DNA of 64,000 bases from Pseudoalteromonas ulvae UL12. Lineage in GTDB: Bacteria > Pseudomonadota > Gammaproteobacteria > Enterobacterales > Alteromonadaceae. This document shows, in pieces, positions 16,548 to 26,498 of the stretch (within the stretch, counting starts at the first letter, position 1; the number at the start of each line of letters is the position of its first letter). A program made the position numbers and the translations under genes. The stretch is taken from assembly GCF_014925405.1 (NCBI RefSeq), contig NZ_AQHJ01000026.1, forward strand, positions 62,001 through 126,000, written 5' to 3'. The notes under the pieces were generated by a model. It saw only the letters and a list, made by a program, of their open reading frames with translations. It was not told the DNA's origin and searched no databases.

Positions 16548-18875
16548 ATGATAAAACGCACTGTTGCTGCTGCCTTTTGTTTTTTTACTCATTCTCTGTT
16601 TGCTGCCGATAAAATTGATATTCCTTACATTGCAAAAAGTGCCGTGATTGATGGAGTATTAGATGAACCTCACTGGCAACAGGCTTACCCGATTAAAGTC
16701 GATAATGTTACTTGGCCGTATGAAAATATCCCCAGTGACGAAAAAATGGATGTGCTCGTCTATGAAAATGGCGAGATGCTCTATATTGCCTACCAAGCAT
16801 TTGATTCATCTCCCGAGCACATCCGTGCTTTTTACCGAGATAGAGATCGGGCATGGGATGATGATTTAGTTGGGTTAAAAATTGATTCTTTTAATAATCA
16901 AAAGCTCGCTTATCAGTTTTTTATTAATCCATTAGGTGTGCAAATGGATTCAATTGAAAATGAACTGACCAAGCAAGAAAGCGATGCTTGGGATGGTATT
17001 TGGGAAAGTGCCGGGCAAATCAATGAACAAGGTTATATCGTCGAAGTGGCCATTCCCTTTCGGATGCTCAACTTTGATGACAGCGTCAAAACCAAACAAA
17101 TGGCAATGGAGTTTGTACGTTTTATACCTCGCAATGAGCGACTGCGCGTTTCAAGCATAAAAATCGATCACAATAATAATTGTTGGATTTGCCAAATGCA
17201 TACCGTCACAGGATTTGAGCAGACTCAACAAGGAAACAACCTCACTATTGTCCCAGCACTTGTGATGGGAAAAAGTCAACAGCGCGACATCAGCAGTGCT
17301 CACCCTGATTGGCAAGATGATTCGACGATTGAACCAAGCTTAGATGTGAAATGGGGGATCACACCGGATGTGACACTCAATACCACGATTAACCCTGATT
17401 TCTCTCAAGTTGAAGCCGATGTAGCACAGCTCAGCATCAATGATAACTTTGCACTATTTTACCCCGAAAAACGGGCGTTTTTTGCCGATAATGCCGATTA
17501 CTTCACCTCCCCTTGGGATTTAATTTATACCCGCAATGTTGCAGAGCCTGATTTTGGCGCAAAAGTGACCGGGAACGTTGGTCAGCATAACTTCGCTGCA
17601 TTTGTTGCCAACGATCAACAAAGTAACATCATTATCCCTGGTAATTTAGGTTCAACCATAGTGTCGCTTGATAACAAGTCAAAAAATGCTGCAGGACGTT
17701 ATCGTTATGATTTTTCAAATGATTTCTCAATCGCCGCCACAACAACCGCCAGAGAGTCTGATGATTACCATAACTACATGGTCAGCTTAGACACCAAATA
17801 TCGTTTCACAGACAGTGATACTTTTGTGTTCCAATATGCGCAGTCAGATACTCAATACAGTGACGAATTCGTTGATAATTTGTGTGGGAGTCAAAGCTGC
17901 GATAACCCAGACGAAACCGAGTGTGAAATTGGCAGTGACTGTGCTTATAGCGAACCGCTGCTGCGGGTATTATCGGATACACCGCTAAAGGATAACGCCT
18001 ATCGCATTAGTTATGAACACAATGAAAAACACTGGATGGCGTTTTCAAATTACAGCAATATTGGCGATGAGTTTAGGGCTGATCTTGGTTTTATGGGCCA
18101 AGTTGATTTTAATAAGTTTGTCACGGGTGGGCGCTACCGCTGGTATGGAGATGACAAAACTTGGTGGAATCGCATGGAGTTTTACAGTGATTGGGATATC
18201 AGTCACAACGATAATCAAGAGCTGCTCGAAAAGGAGTTACAAGCCAGCTTTTCTATCAATGGGCCATTACAAAGTTATGTCCAGTTAGAACTGATGCAGC
18301 GTCAAAGAACCGGTTTGCGTCATGATAAAAGTTCGTTAGTCATCGATGGTAATACGACTTTATTTGATGAAGATTTAGTCGCTCTGTATGCTGAAATAAA
18401 ACCTATGGCAGGTTTATTTATGAGTATGAATCTGTCATCTGGGGATCAAATTGACCTCAGCAATAACCGAATTGGTGAGCGCGTTCGGATACGCCCAGTG
18501 GTTAACTTCAATTTAACCCGTCACCTAGAACTGAAGCTACGCCACACTTATGAGAAAATGAATGCCGCCAATGCAGATTTATTTACGGCCAATTTAACCG
18601 ATGCACGTATAACATATCAATTTGATATTAAAAGCTTTTTACGTCTAGCGTTTATTTATACCGATATCGACCGCAATGCTGATAATTACCTTAAACCTGT
18701 CAATGAGCAGTACCAAAGCTTTTCTACACAACTGTTATATTCATATAAAGTGAATCCACAAACCGTGTTTTTTGCTGGTTATTCGGATAATGGCTATCAA
18801 GATGATGACATCGAGCGACTGAAGCGCGCTGAACGAGCCATATTCTTGAAACTCAGCTATGCCTGGTTACTGTAA
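16548..18875 (+). CDS. Exported CBM9-like/DUF5916 outer-membrane protein
   Basis: 775 aa with a signal peptide (about 1-20). Residues about 25-220 match the carbohydrate-binding family 9-like domain (AVIDGVLDEPHWQQA, LYIAYQAFDSSP, GYIVEVAIPFRMLNF). The rest matches DUF5916, predicted to form an outer-membrane barrel (LNTTINPDFSQVEADVAQLSIN, FYPEKRAFFADNADYF). It ends in LSYAWLL, with aromatic and hydrophobic residues typical of barrel C termini. A cysteine-rich loop (CGSQSCDNPDETECEIGSDC) may be disulfide-bonded or bind metal. Such proteins are common in polymer-degrading marine bacteria, but their role is not established. It is a single gene with its own terminator. Confidence 0.85.
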   Translation: MIKRTVAAAFCFFTHSLFAADKIDIPYIAKSAVIDGVLDEPHWQQAYPIKVDNVTWPYENIPSDEKMDVLVYENGEMLYIAYQAFDSSPEHIRAFYRDRDRAWDDDLVGLKIDSFNNQKLAYQFFINPLGVQMDSIENELTKQESDAWDGIWESAGQINEQGYIVEVAIPFRMLNFDDSVKTKQMAMEFVRFIPRNERLRVSSIKIDHNNNCWICQMHTVTGFEQTQQGNNLTIVPALVMGKSQQRDISSAHPDWQDDSTIEPSLDVKWGITPDVTLNTTINPDFSQVEADVAQLSINDNFALFYPEKRAFFADNADYFTSPWDLIYTRNVAEPDFGAKVTGNVGQHNFAAFVANDQQSNIIIPGNLGSTIVSLDNKSKNAAGRYRYDFSNDFSIAATTTARESDDYHNYMVSLDTKYRFTDSDTFVFQYAQSDTQYSDEFVDNLCGSQSCDNPDETECEIGSDCAYSEPLLRVLSDTPLKDNAYRISYEHNEKHWMAFSNYSNIGDEFRADLGFMGQVDFNKFVTGGRYRWYGDDKTWWNRMEFYSDWDISHNDNQELLEKELQASFSINGPLQSYVQLELMQRQRTGLRHDKSSLVIDGNTTLFDEDLVALYAEIKPMAGLFMSMNLSSGDQIDLSNNRIGERVRIRPVVNFNLTRHLELKLRHTYEKMNAANADLFTANLTDARITYQFDIKSFLRLAFIYTDIDRNADNYLKPVNEQYQSFSTQLLYSYKVNPQTVFFAGYSDNGYQDDDIERLKRAERAIFLKLSYAWLL

Positions 18876-18878
18876 ATT

Positions 18879-18898
18879 AAAGGGCTGCGGCCCTTTTT
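18879..18898 (+). terminator. Rho-independent terminator
   Basis: AAAGGGC/GCCCTTT stem with a TGCG loop and T tract directly after the DUF5916 gene. Confidence 0.8.
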
Positions 18899-19018
18899 AA
18901 TTACAAAAAGATAAGCTTAATTGATATAAGTTATAGCCAATCCTTCCTTCTTTTTTTAGGTCATAATTGTATGCTAGATTCAATAGATTCCTAATCGGAT
19001 CAACTTTAAGGAAAGCAC

Positions 19019-19987
19019 ATGTCTCAAATTTTTAATGATAACTCTCTGGCAATTGGTAACACACCGCTTGTTAAATTAAACCGCGTTACCTCGGGTAATG
19101 TTTTTGCCAAAATTGAAGCCCGTAACCCAAGTTTCAGCGTTAAATGTCGTATTGGTGCTTCGATGATTTGGGAAGCAGAAAAATCAGGTGAATTAACCAA
19201 AGACAAGCAAATTATTGAGCCTACGTCAGGTAACACAGGTATAGCACTTGCATTTGTTGCCGCATCTCGTGGTTACCAACTGACACTGACAATGCCAAAC
19301 ACAATGAGCTTAGAGCGTCGTAAACTGCTAAAAGCACTTGGTGCAAACTTAGTATTGACTGAAGGCGCTAAAGGCATGAAAGGCGCAATCGAAAAAGCAC
19401 AAGAGATCCAACAAGCAGAGCCTGAAAAATTCATTTTACTACAACAGTTCGAAAACCCAGCCAACCCTAAAATCCACTTTGAAACTACGGGCCCTGAGAT
19501 TTTTGAAGCAACCGATGGTAAGGTTGATTTCTTCGTAGCAGGTGTAGGGACTGGCGGTACTATCACAGGTGTGAGCCGCTACCTTAAATTAGAAAAAGGT
19601 TTAAATGTTAAATCTATCGCGGTCGAGCCTGTTGATTCACCGGTTATTTCTCAAAAATTAGCCGGAGAAGAAATCAAACCAGGACCTCATAAAATCCAAG
19701 GGATCGGTGCTGGTTTCATCCCAGGCAACCTTGATTTAGAGATGCTTGATGGTGTTGAACAAGTGTCAAATGATGAAGCTATCGCCACTGCTCACCGCTT
19801 AATGAAAGAAGAAGGTATCCTTGCCGGTATTTCTTCTGGTGCTGCGGTTGCTGCAGCTATTCGAATTGCTGAAAAGCCTGAAAACGCCGATAAGAACATC
19901 GTTGTAATTTTACCGAGCTCGGCTGAGCGCTACTTAACTTCACCGTTATTTGCTGAAGAGTTCAGCGATCAAGAACTTGTTCAGTAA
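19019..19987 (+). CDS. cysK: Cysteine synthase A (O-acetylserine sulfhydrylase)
   Basis: PLP enzyme making cysteine from O-acetylserine and sulfide. It has 322 aa, essentially the E. coli CysK length (323). Lys42 in [12 protein letters not shown] binds PLP; the substrate loop TSGNTG is at 69-74, and [14 protein letters not shown] and the SSGAA motif are present. The sequence is CysK-like rather than CysM-like. SD AAGGAAAG precedes the ATG. A strong terminator follows. CymR/CysB-type sites were not identified upstream. Confidence 0.96.
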   Translation: MSQIFNDNSLAIGNTPLVKLNRVTSGNVFAKIEARNPSFSVKCRIGASMIWEAEKSGELTKDKQIIEPTSGNTGIALAFVAASRGYQLTLTMPNTMSLERRKLLKALGANLVLTEGAKGMKGAIEKAQEIQQAEPEKFILLQQFENPANPKIHFETTGPEIFEATDGKVDFFVAGVGTGGTITGVSRYLKLEKGLNVKSIAVEPVDSPVISQKLAGEEIKPGPHKIQGIGAGFIPGNLDLEMLDGVEQVSNDEAIATAHRLMKEEGILAGISSGAAVAAAIRIAEKPENADKNIVVILPSSAERYLTSPLFAEEFSDQELVQ

Positions 19988-20006
19988 TCAATAAGTATTT
20001 GAATTA

Positions 20007-20031
20007 GGGCACGTAAGTGCCCTTTTTTTTT
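20007..20031 (+). terminator. Rho-independent terminator of cysK
   Basis: GGGCAC/GTGCCC with a GTAA loop, followed by nine T. Confidence 0.93.
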
Positions 20032-20119
20032 GCTTTAATGATAGGTTTGCGCATCCATTTTCAGCTGATATAGTTATAAAGTATTTACACAATTCGATAA
20101 TGTTAAAGGGTAAAAATCT

Positions 20120-20563
20120 ATGTCTTACATTCGTTCAATGTTAATAGCGACGTGTGCTTTGTTTCTGATGGCTTGTGGAGATGATGGCCCAGATATCAAA
20201 GGTGACACTAATACGCCAGAATTCGCCGCAATTACTTTTTTCCATGCCATGTATAACGACCAAGATTTAGAAAAAGTCATGGAAATGTCGACCCCTAAAT
20301 TAGCGCGGATCATTCAATCTTATGGCTCAACCAAGCAATTCGCTCGTAACGTTATTAATATGCAATTTGATAGTGTAAATCTAGAGGTTGATCAAACCAG
20401 TCGCTCTGTTCGCAAAATATATGGTGATAATGCCACAATCACGCTGATTTTTTCAGGCCAGCTCAATGGTAATAAAGTAGACGATATGCGCAGTATTAAG
20501 CTGATTAAAGTGAAATCGACTTGGTTTGTCGAAAAGATTATCGACGACCCATATGGCCGATAA
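20120..20563 (+). CDS. Small lipoprotein with NTF2-like domain
   Basis: 147 aa. The lipobox is LMAC with the acylated Cys at about residue 19, and Gly-Asp-Asp follows it. The mature part (AAITFFHAMYNDQDLEKVMEMSTPKLARII... ATITLIFSGQL... VKSTWFVEKI) has the helix-then-sheet order of DUF4878/NTF2-like lipoproteins. The function is unknown. The gene sits between cysK and the convergent fadE and shares a bidirectional terminator with fadE. Confidence 0.8.
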   Translation: MSYIRSMLIATCALFLMACGDDGPDIKGDTNTPEFAAITFFHAMYNDQDLEKVMEMSTPKLARIIQSYGSTKQFARNVINMQFDSVNLEVDQTSRSVRKIYGDNATITLIFSGQLNGNKVDDMRSIKLIKVKSTWFVEKIIDDPYGR

Positions 20564-20564
20564 T

Positions 20565-20592
20565 AAAAAAGCCAACAGATTGTTGGCTTTTT
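20565..20592. terminator. Bidirectional terminator between the lipoprotein gene and fadE
   Basis: GCCAACA/TGTTGGC stem with a GAT loop, flanked by six A on the left and five T on the right, so it can end transcription from both sides. Confidence 0.9.
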
Positions 20593-20607
20593 AGTATTTA
20601 AATGACC

Positions 20608-22932
20608 TTAAGCCGCTTTTGATTTTTTAGACTTTGATGCCTTAACGTTTGTCCCTTCGAGCTCTCCAGGTGCAAAGTTATCAACATTGATTGCTAATAA
20701 TCGCAGTTCATTCGCCGCTAGCATGGTTTCTGCTTCATCTTCACTGATCAGTTTACTGAACTTCGCTTTTTCAATCAGCTCAACAATCGAGACCTTGGCA
20801 GGAAGTTGACCTTTATGTTGGGCCTTGCTCAATTTGGCAAATAAACCTTCACAGCGATACATAGCTTGGAATGCCTGCTCCATCACCCCAGTGCCTGCAT
20901 TATCATCAATAAAACATAAATGTGTTAGACGATTTCGCATCACTCCAGGTTGTTGCATGTGCGTGCAAATCTGCTGAGCTGCATCATCATTGGGTTTTTT
21001 ATAGCTATTGCCTAATGGAAACACTAAACGCTTTAACGTAAAACCAATGACTTTATTCGGGAAGTTATCACAAAAGCCATAAATTGCCTGGCCTATTTCA
21101 TACAGGCTGTTTTCTATCGCATATTGAACAAACGGTAAATCAGACTGCTGGCGACCCTGATCTTCAAAACGCTTTAACACCGAAGACGCGATGTATAAAT
21201 GACTTAATACGTCGCCTAGACGCGCCGAAATCATCTCTTTTCGTTTTAACTCACCACCTAAAATCAACATAGATACATCAGTACAAATAGCCAGAGCACG
21301 GCTCATACGACCGAGTTGTTTGTAATATCCAGCTGTCATGCCTGATACAGGTGATGAATTAAAATGTGCACCTGTCAGACCATGAAATAGCGCCATTGTG
21401 GCATTAGTCCCTGCAAACAAAATATGTTTAGCTAACAATTCATCAAACTGCTTTAAGCCTGCTTCATGATCTTCATTGGCAGCGGCTTCCATTTCTTTTA
21501 GGACATACGGGTGACAACGGGTGGCTCCTTGACCAAAAATCATTAAATTTCGGGTCAGAATATTCGCCCCTTCGACAGTTATCGAAATCGGCACTCCCAT
21601 GTAGCCATGAGCCAAATAGTTATTGTGTCCTAGTTGAATGGCCTTACCAGCATGAATATCAAACGCATCATTGACCACTGTTCGGCTCATTTCTGTCATG
21701 TGATATTTCGCAATCGCAGTCACGACTGATGGGCTCAACTTCATATCAATGGCACCCGCAGTCATTAAACGCATTGCTTCGAGTGCGTAGGTATGAGCAC
21801 CTATGCGCGCTAATGACTCTTGTACCCCTTCAAATTTACCAATTGATAAACCAAACTGTTTACGTACATAAGCGTAGGCGCCTGTCATTCTCGCACTTAA
21901 GTGGCCTGTCGCACTGGCTAAAGCTGGTAACGAAATGCCTCGTCCAGCGCTTAAGCATTCGACCAACATTCGCCAACCACGCCCAGCAAATTCCGGCCCA
22001 CCAATTATCCAATCGAGGGGAATAAAGACATCTTCACCATAAGTTGTACCATTCATAAAGGCCATTGCCATCGGATAATGACGTTCACCAATTTGCACTC
22101 CCGGATGATCTGTTGGTATTAAAGCACAGGTAATCCCAATATCTGTTTGATCACCTAATAAACCATCAGGATCATACATTTTAAACGCCAACCCTAATAC
22201 TGAAGCGACAGGCGCAAGCGTAATGTAACGTTTTGACCAATTTAAACGTAACCCAAGTACGGTTTCACCATTGAATTCACCTTCGCAGACAACGCCAGTA
22301 TCGGGAATAGAGCCAGCATCAGAGCCGGCCTCTGGGCCTGTTAATGCAAAACAAGGCACATCTTTTCCTTTTGCTAAACTTGGCAACCAGCGTTCTTTTT
22401 GCTCGTCAGTACCATAGTGCATCAACAACTCACCAGGGCCTAAACTATTGGGCACCATCACCGTAACCGCAGCCGTTAAGCTTTTCGTGGCAATGGTTGA
22501 TACTATGGTCGAATTTGCAATCGCTGAAAAATCACGCCCGCCATAGCTTTCTGGGATAATCAACGCAAAAAAACCTTCATCTTTAAGGTATTGCCAGACT
22601 TCTTTGGGCATATCTTTATCTTGATGCACAATTTTATAGTCATCAAGCATGTTACACAGCGTGTGCACTTGGTTGTCTAAAAAGGCTTGTTCTTTTTCTG
22701 ACAACGCAGGCTTGGCATAGCTGTGCAGTTTTTGCCAATCAGGGTTACCTGTGAACAACTCACCATCCCACCAAATATCGCCTGCTTCCATCGCTTCTCG
22801 TTCGGTTTGAGAAAGTGGCGGTAAGACTTTTTTGAAAAATTTAAAGGCTGGCCGACTGATCACACTCATGCGGATATCAGTGACCATGAAAATGACGATG
22901 ACCGCCACAATCAAGAGGATAAAAATAGACAT
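20608..22932 (-). CDS. fadE: Acyl-CoA dehydrogenase, FadE type
   Basis: First step of fatty-acid beta-oxidation. It has 774 aa, in the range of E. coli FadE (814) and far longer than ordinary 380-aa acyl-CoA dehydrogenases. It starts with a membrane helix (residues about 2-20), then the N-terminal domain (YGGRDFSAIANSTIVS), the FAD-binding motif CFALTGPEAGSDAGSIPDTG, and GAHTYALEAMRLM. It has the FadE-type C-terminal extension, ending in a basic Ala/Lys tail. SD AAAGGGATC precedes the ATG. It is single and convergent with the lipoprotein gene. No FadR or PsrA site was identified with confidence upstream. Confidence 0.95.
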   Translation of the reverse strand: MSIFILLIVAVIVIFMVTDIRMSVISRPAFKFFKKVLPPLSQTEREAMEAGDIWWDGELFTGNPDWQKLHSYAKPALSEKEQAFLDNQVHTLCNMLDDYKIVHQDKDMPKEVWQYLKDEGFFALIIPESYGGRDFSAIANSTIVSTIATKSLTAAVTVMVPNSLGPGELLMHYGTDEQKERWLPSLAKGKDVPCFALTGPEAGSDAGSIPDTGVVCEGEFNGETVLGLRLNWSKRYITLAPVASVLGLAFKMYDPDGLLGDQTDIGITCALIPTDHPGVQIGERHYPMAMAFMNGTTYGEDVFIPLDWIIGGPEFAGRGWRMLVECLSAGRGISLPALASATGHLSARMTGAYAYVRKQFGLSIGKFEGVQESLARIGAHTYALEAMRLMTAGAIDMKLSPSVVTAIAKYHMTEMSRTVVNDAFDIHAGKAIQLGHNNYLAHGYMGVPISITVEGANILTRNLMIFGQGATRCHPYVLKEMEAAANEDHEAGLKQFDELLAKHILFAGTNATMALFHGLTGAHFNSSPVSGMTAGYYKQLGRMSRALAICTDVSMLILGGELKRKEMISARLGDVLSHLYIASSVLKRFEDQGRQQSDLPFVQYAIENSLYEIGQAIYGFCDNFPNKVIGFTLKRLVFPLGNSYKKPNDDAAQQICTHMQQPGVMRNRLTHLCFIDDNAGTGVMEQAFQAMYRCEGLFAKLSKAQHKGQLPAKVSIVELIEKAKFSKLISEDEAETMLAANELRLLAINVDNFAPGELEGTNVKASKSKKSKAA

Positions 22933-23057
22933 ACAAGATCCCTTTTTAGTGAATTCAAAACATTGACGTTAAGTATAGCCCGATGTGCTGTAAAGTCTTG
23001 TTGTTGGCAAATCAGATTTAAGACCTAAATATTCACATAAAGCTTGGTTTACAACAT

Positions 23058-23071
23058 AGTGTAATTACACT
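23058..23071. promoter_or_regulatory. 14-bp palindrome between fadE and the M2 peptidase gene
   Basis: AGTGTAATTACACT is a perfect palindrome in the 306-bp divergent intergenic region (22933-23238). I cannot assign a regulator. Nothing else stands out in this gap apart from an SD (CAGGAAAC) before the peptidase. Confidence 0.4.
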
Positions 23072-23238
23072 GTGCATGATTTACATTATGCCTATCATAA
23101 CTGATTAATTGTTTGTTAATACAACGATTTTCTAAAATTCGTTAAAATCACAATTGAGGATCAATCTATAGCAATTTACCCACCTTCACTGCCCTGCTAT
23201 GATGCAAACCACACAATAAAAATGTTTCAGGAAACACC

Positions 23239-25077
23239 ATGAAAACAAAAACCTTTAAATTAAGCTTAACCGCGCTAATGGTCAGCACCAGTTTGACCTT
23301 AGTCGGCTGTAATAATGAACAAACAACTCAAACAGCCCCTGTTGTAGCTGCTGCAACCGCTGAAGACGCCAAGCAGTTTCTTGTCGCTTCAGAAAAAGAA
23401 CTCAAAGCGCTTTATCTAGAATCAAGCCGTGCAGAATGGGTTTATGCTAACTTCATCACCCATGATACTTCTGAACTGTCTGCCGCAGTAAACGAGAAAA
23501 TGACCGCAGCAGTTGTGCGTTTAGCCAATGAAGCGGCGAAATTTAATGATCTTAAATTAGACACCGATACACGCCGCAAGCTTGATAAACTCAAACAAGC
23601 GCTAACCTTGGCAGCCCCTCAAGATGAAGCCAAAAATGCAGAGCTGTCAAAATTAATGGCCGAATTAGGTGGCTTATACGGAAAAGGCAAATACTGTAAA
23701 ACTGAAGACGAATGCCTCAGCCTAGGTGACATGACAGCCAAAATGGCCAGCAGCCGTGATTACGATGAGTTACTTGATTTATGGCAAGGTTGGCGTCAAG
23801 TGTCTAAACCAATGCGCCCACTTTACGAGCAACAAGTCATTCTTGCCAACGAAGGCGCAAAAGAGCTTGGTTATGCGGATACTGGCGCAATGTGGCGCAG
23901 TAAATATGACATGCCTGCTGATGATTTCGCCAAAGAGCTAGATCGCATCTGGGGCCAAGTGAAACCACTTTATAATTCACTACATTGTCATGTTCGCGCA
24001 AAATTAGGCGAAAAGTATGGCACAGATAAAGTTCCACAAGATCAACCTATTCCTGCACATTTATTAGGTAATATGTGGGCACAAACTTGGGGCAATGTCT
24101 ATGACTTGGTCGCGCCTGAAAACGCAGATCCTGGCTATGATGTTACAGAACTGCTTGCCAAACATAATTACGACGAATTAACCATGGTAAAAGGCGCTGA
24201 GAAATTCTTCACGTCTATGGGTTTTGATCCACTGCCTGATACTTTCTATGAACGTTCTTTATTTACCAAACCTCAAGATCGTGACGTACAGTGCCATGCT
24301 TCAGCATGGAACTTAGACAGTAAAGATGATCTCCGTATTAAAATGTGTATTCAGCGTACCGGTGAAGAATTCTCAGTTATTCACCATGAATTAGGACATA
24401 ACTTCTATCAACGTGCCTATAATAAGCTGCCTTTGTATTATCAAGAAAGTGCTAACGACGGATTCCACGAAGCCATTGGTGATACCATTGCGTTATCGGT
24501 AACGCCGGGCTACTTAAAAGAAATCGGCCTTCTTGATCAAGTGCCAGATGAATCAAAAGACATTGGTTTATTAATGAAAATGGCAATGGATAAAGTCGCA
24601 TTTATTCCGTTTGGTTTATTAGTTGACCAATGGCGCTGGCAGGTATTTTCTGGCCAAGTAACACCAGAAAACTACAACCAAGCTTGGTGGGATTTACGTG
24701 AAAAATACCAAGGTGTAAAAGCCCCTATTGCTCGTAGCGAAGCAGACTTTGATCCAGGTGCAAAATACCATGTACCAGGCAATACACCTTATACACGCTA
24801 TTTCCTTGCGCACATTTTACAGTTTGAATTCCACAGAAGTTTATGTGAAATCGCAGGTAATAAAGAAGCGATTCACCGCTGCTCTGTGTATAACTCTAAA
24901 GAAGCTGGTGAGCGTTTAAATGCCATGTTAGAAATGGGTTCTAGCCGTCCGTGGCAAGAAGCGCTAGCCTCAGTGACAGGTAAACCTGAAATGGATGCAA
25001 CTGCAATTTTAGATTACTTTGCACCGCTTCAAACTTATCTTGATGAGCAAAATAAAGATCGTCAATGTGGCTGGTAA
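23239..25077 (+). CDS. M2-family peptidyl-dipeptidase (ACE-like) lipoprotein
   Basis: Zinc metallopeptidase homologous to angiotensin-converting enzyme that removes C-terminal dipeptides. It has 612 aa. The lipobox LVGC places the acylated Cys at residue 24, so the enzyme is membrane-anchored in the envelope. Zinc ligands are seen at His383 and His387 of HHELGH and at Glu411 of FHEAIGD, 24 residues on, exactly the ACE spacing. The C-terminal FFLAHILQFEFHRSLC helix is also ACE-like. It is a single-domain bacterial form. It has its own terminator and probably serves peptide nutrition. Confidence 0.94.
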   Translation: MKTKTFKLSLTALMVSTSLTLVGCNNEQTTQTAPVVAAATAEDAKQFLVASEKELKALYLESSRAEWVYANFITHDTSELSAAVNEKMTAAVVRLANEAAKFNDLKLDTDTRRKLDKLKQALTLAAPQDEAKNAELSKLMAELGGLYGKGKYCKTEDECLSLGDMTAKMASSRDYDELLDLWQGWRQVSKPMRPLYEQQVILANEGAKELGYADTGAMWRSKYDMPADDFAKELDRIWGQVKPLYNSLHCHVRAKLGEKYGTDKVPQDQPIPAHLLGNMWAQTWGNVYDLVAPENADPGYDVTELLAKHNYDELTMVKGAEKFFTSMGFDPLPDTFYERSLFTKPQDRDVQCHASAWNLDSKDDLRIKMCIQRTGEEFSVIHHELGHNFYQRAYNKLPLYYQESANDGFHEAIGDTIALSVTPGYLKEIGLLDQVPDESKDIGLLMKMAMDKVAFIPFGLLVDQWRWQVFSGQVTPENYNQAWWDLREKYQGVKAPIARSEADFDPGAKYHVPGNTPYTRYFLAHILQFEFHRSLCEIAGNKEAIHRCSVYNSKEAGERLNAMLEMGSSRPWQEALASVTGKPEMDATAILDYFAPLQTYLDEQNKDRQCGW

Positions 25078-25104
25078 ACAAGTTGCAAGTTGCTAGCAAC
25101 TAAA

Positions 25105-25140
25105 ATAAAAAAGCTCGTTCATAATTGAACGAGCTTTTTT
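25105..25140. terminator. Bidirectional terminator after the M2 peptidase
   Basis: AGCTCGTTC/GAACGAGCT stem with a 6-nt loop, with A7 on the left and T6 on the right, shared with the convergent barrel-protein gene. Confidence 0.9.
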
Positions 25141-25162
25141 GTAATAAAAGACCAAAAAACGA

Positions 25163-25924
25163 TTAGTATTGACCTGATACACCAATCTGAAACAGCTCTT
25201 GCTGATCTTGATAACTGGCAAAAACCGCAATGTTGTTATCGATGTACATTTTTGTTTTAACTAACCACTGCGAATCACTGACCCCAACCCCCAAAGACAT
25301 TGCAGGGTTAAAATAATAATTCGCTTCAGCGCTCAAAATATCATCGTCTTCAGAATGATAAACAGAGGCATTCAGTGCTAAATATTGTTGCTCAGTCAAA
25401 GCCATAAAATAACGAGCTGAGATCTGCTGCACATCAAAATCCGTATCACTATCAAATGTGACACCTATATAATCTTTGCCGCTTAATTGATGGCTGTAAG
25501 AGGCATTAATGTGAAATTGTTCATCTGCATTATCACTGTCAAAACGAAATACACTCAGTTTTAAATTATCATTGAGTAAATAACCTAAACCTATGCTGTT
25601 TGCATCTGAGTCATCGTAACGCGCATACGAGCCATTGACGAAAAAGTTTTCATTATAAAAATACTCACCGCCAACCGATACTAATTCGTCCGAACCTAAA
25701 TTATTCAGCTCAGCAAATATTTTTGAATCCGTATCAAGGTAACCAAATTCATCCATCACTCCGCCCGTTGTTTGTGCTGCGAAGTAGTGAGTTGCATTAA
25801 GTACAAACCCATCGTAACCAGAGGTTTTACTGTCAAGGTAACTTAAGCTAGCAAAGGTCTGATAATCGGCAGCAACAACTACCTGTGCACTAGTAATACA
25901 AGCAAGCGCAAGCAACTTTTTCAT
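25163..25924 (-). CDS. Putative small outer-membrane barrel protein
   Basis: 253 aa with a signal peptide (MKKLLALACITSAQVVVAAD). The mature part is built of short alternating strands with Asp-rich turns, consistent with a 12-16-strand barrel, and the last residues GVSGQY end in an aromatic. It resembles putative porins of Alteromonadales, but no specificity can be read. It is monocistronic. Acidic turn segments (DDSDAN, SDTDFD, EDDD) may bind calcium. Confidence 0.7.
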   Translation of the reverse strand: MKKLLALACITSAQVVVAADYQTFASLSYLDSKTSGYDGFVLNATHYFAAQTTGGVMDEFGYLDTDSKIFAELNNLGSDELVSVGGEYFYNENFFVNGSYARYDDSDANSIGLGYLLNDNLKLSVFRFDSDNADEQFHINASYSHQLSGKDYIGVTFDSDTDFDVQQISARYFMALTEQQYLALNASVYHSEDDDILSAEANYYFNPAMSLGVGVSDSQWLVKTKMYIDNNIAVFASYQDQQELFQIGVSGQY

Positions 25925-25985
25925 TCTATTTTTTCCTGTATATAGTACGCGGTATTATTGTTACCCGTACTGCTGATAATAACAA

Positions 25986-26033
25986 TAAAAAATCAGTAAT
26001 AAACCAAGATAATTAAAGGCTTACTACTGATTT
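25986..26033 (-). terminator. Terminator of the PH-domain gene
   Basis: A 13-bp stem with one G-U pair (AAATCAGTAGTAA/TTATTACTGATTT) followed by T5 on the minus strand, just after the stop. Confidence 0.75.
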
Positions 26034-26044
26034 GTGTTGTGACT

Positions 26045-26419
26045 TTATAAAACAAATTGCCCTAGTACACGGTAGACATCGTTGATATTATCACCAGCTT
26101 TAAACTCTTTGACCAATGGCTGTGGCTCTGAGCCAATCCAAATTTTAAGCTCTGCGTCTAAGTCAAAATGCCCTGCACTTTCTTTACTAAATTTGGTGAT
26201 TTTACTGTAAGGGATGGTAAGCATCTCCACTTTTGAACCCGTCACACCCTGTTTATCAATTAAAATAAGGCGTTTGTTGGTAAAAATGAACATATCACGA
26301 ATGACTTTATAGGCCTTTTGTACAGACTCACCATCGACTAGCGTGTCGTTAAGTAATGAATCTAAATCATCCTGATCGACTTCACTGGCATTACCCATTA
26401 ATCCACTTAATAAACCCAT
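26045..26419 (-). CDS. Bacterial PH-domain protein
   Basis: 124 aa from ATG 26419, which is preceded by AGGAG; the in-frame ATG further upstream lacks an SD. It matches the bacterial pleckstrin-like family bPH_1 (PF08000): DMFIFTNKRLILIDKQG, VEMLTIPYSKITKFSKE, LKIWIG. It is cytoplasmic. Function is unknown beyond the fold. It lies 80 bp downstream of the ABC transporter pair on the same strand and may be co-transcribed with it. Confidence 0.85.
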   Translation of the reverse strand: MGLLSGLMGNASEVDQDDLDSLLNDTLVDGESVQKAYKVIRDMFIFTNKRLILIDKQGVTGSKVEMLTIPYSKITKFSKESAGHFDLDAELKIWIGSEPQPLVKEFKAGDNINDVYRVLGQFVL

Positions 26420-26498
26420 GTGCTTCTCCTGTGTAATTTGTTCATGACCAGTAGAGTGTAGCTTGCCACAATTACTCGACAAGCCACGCCACTATTAT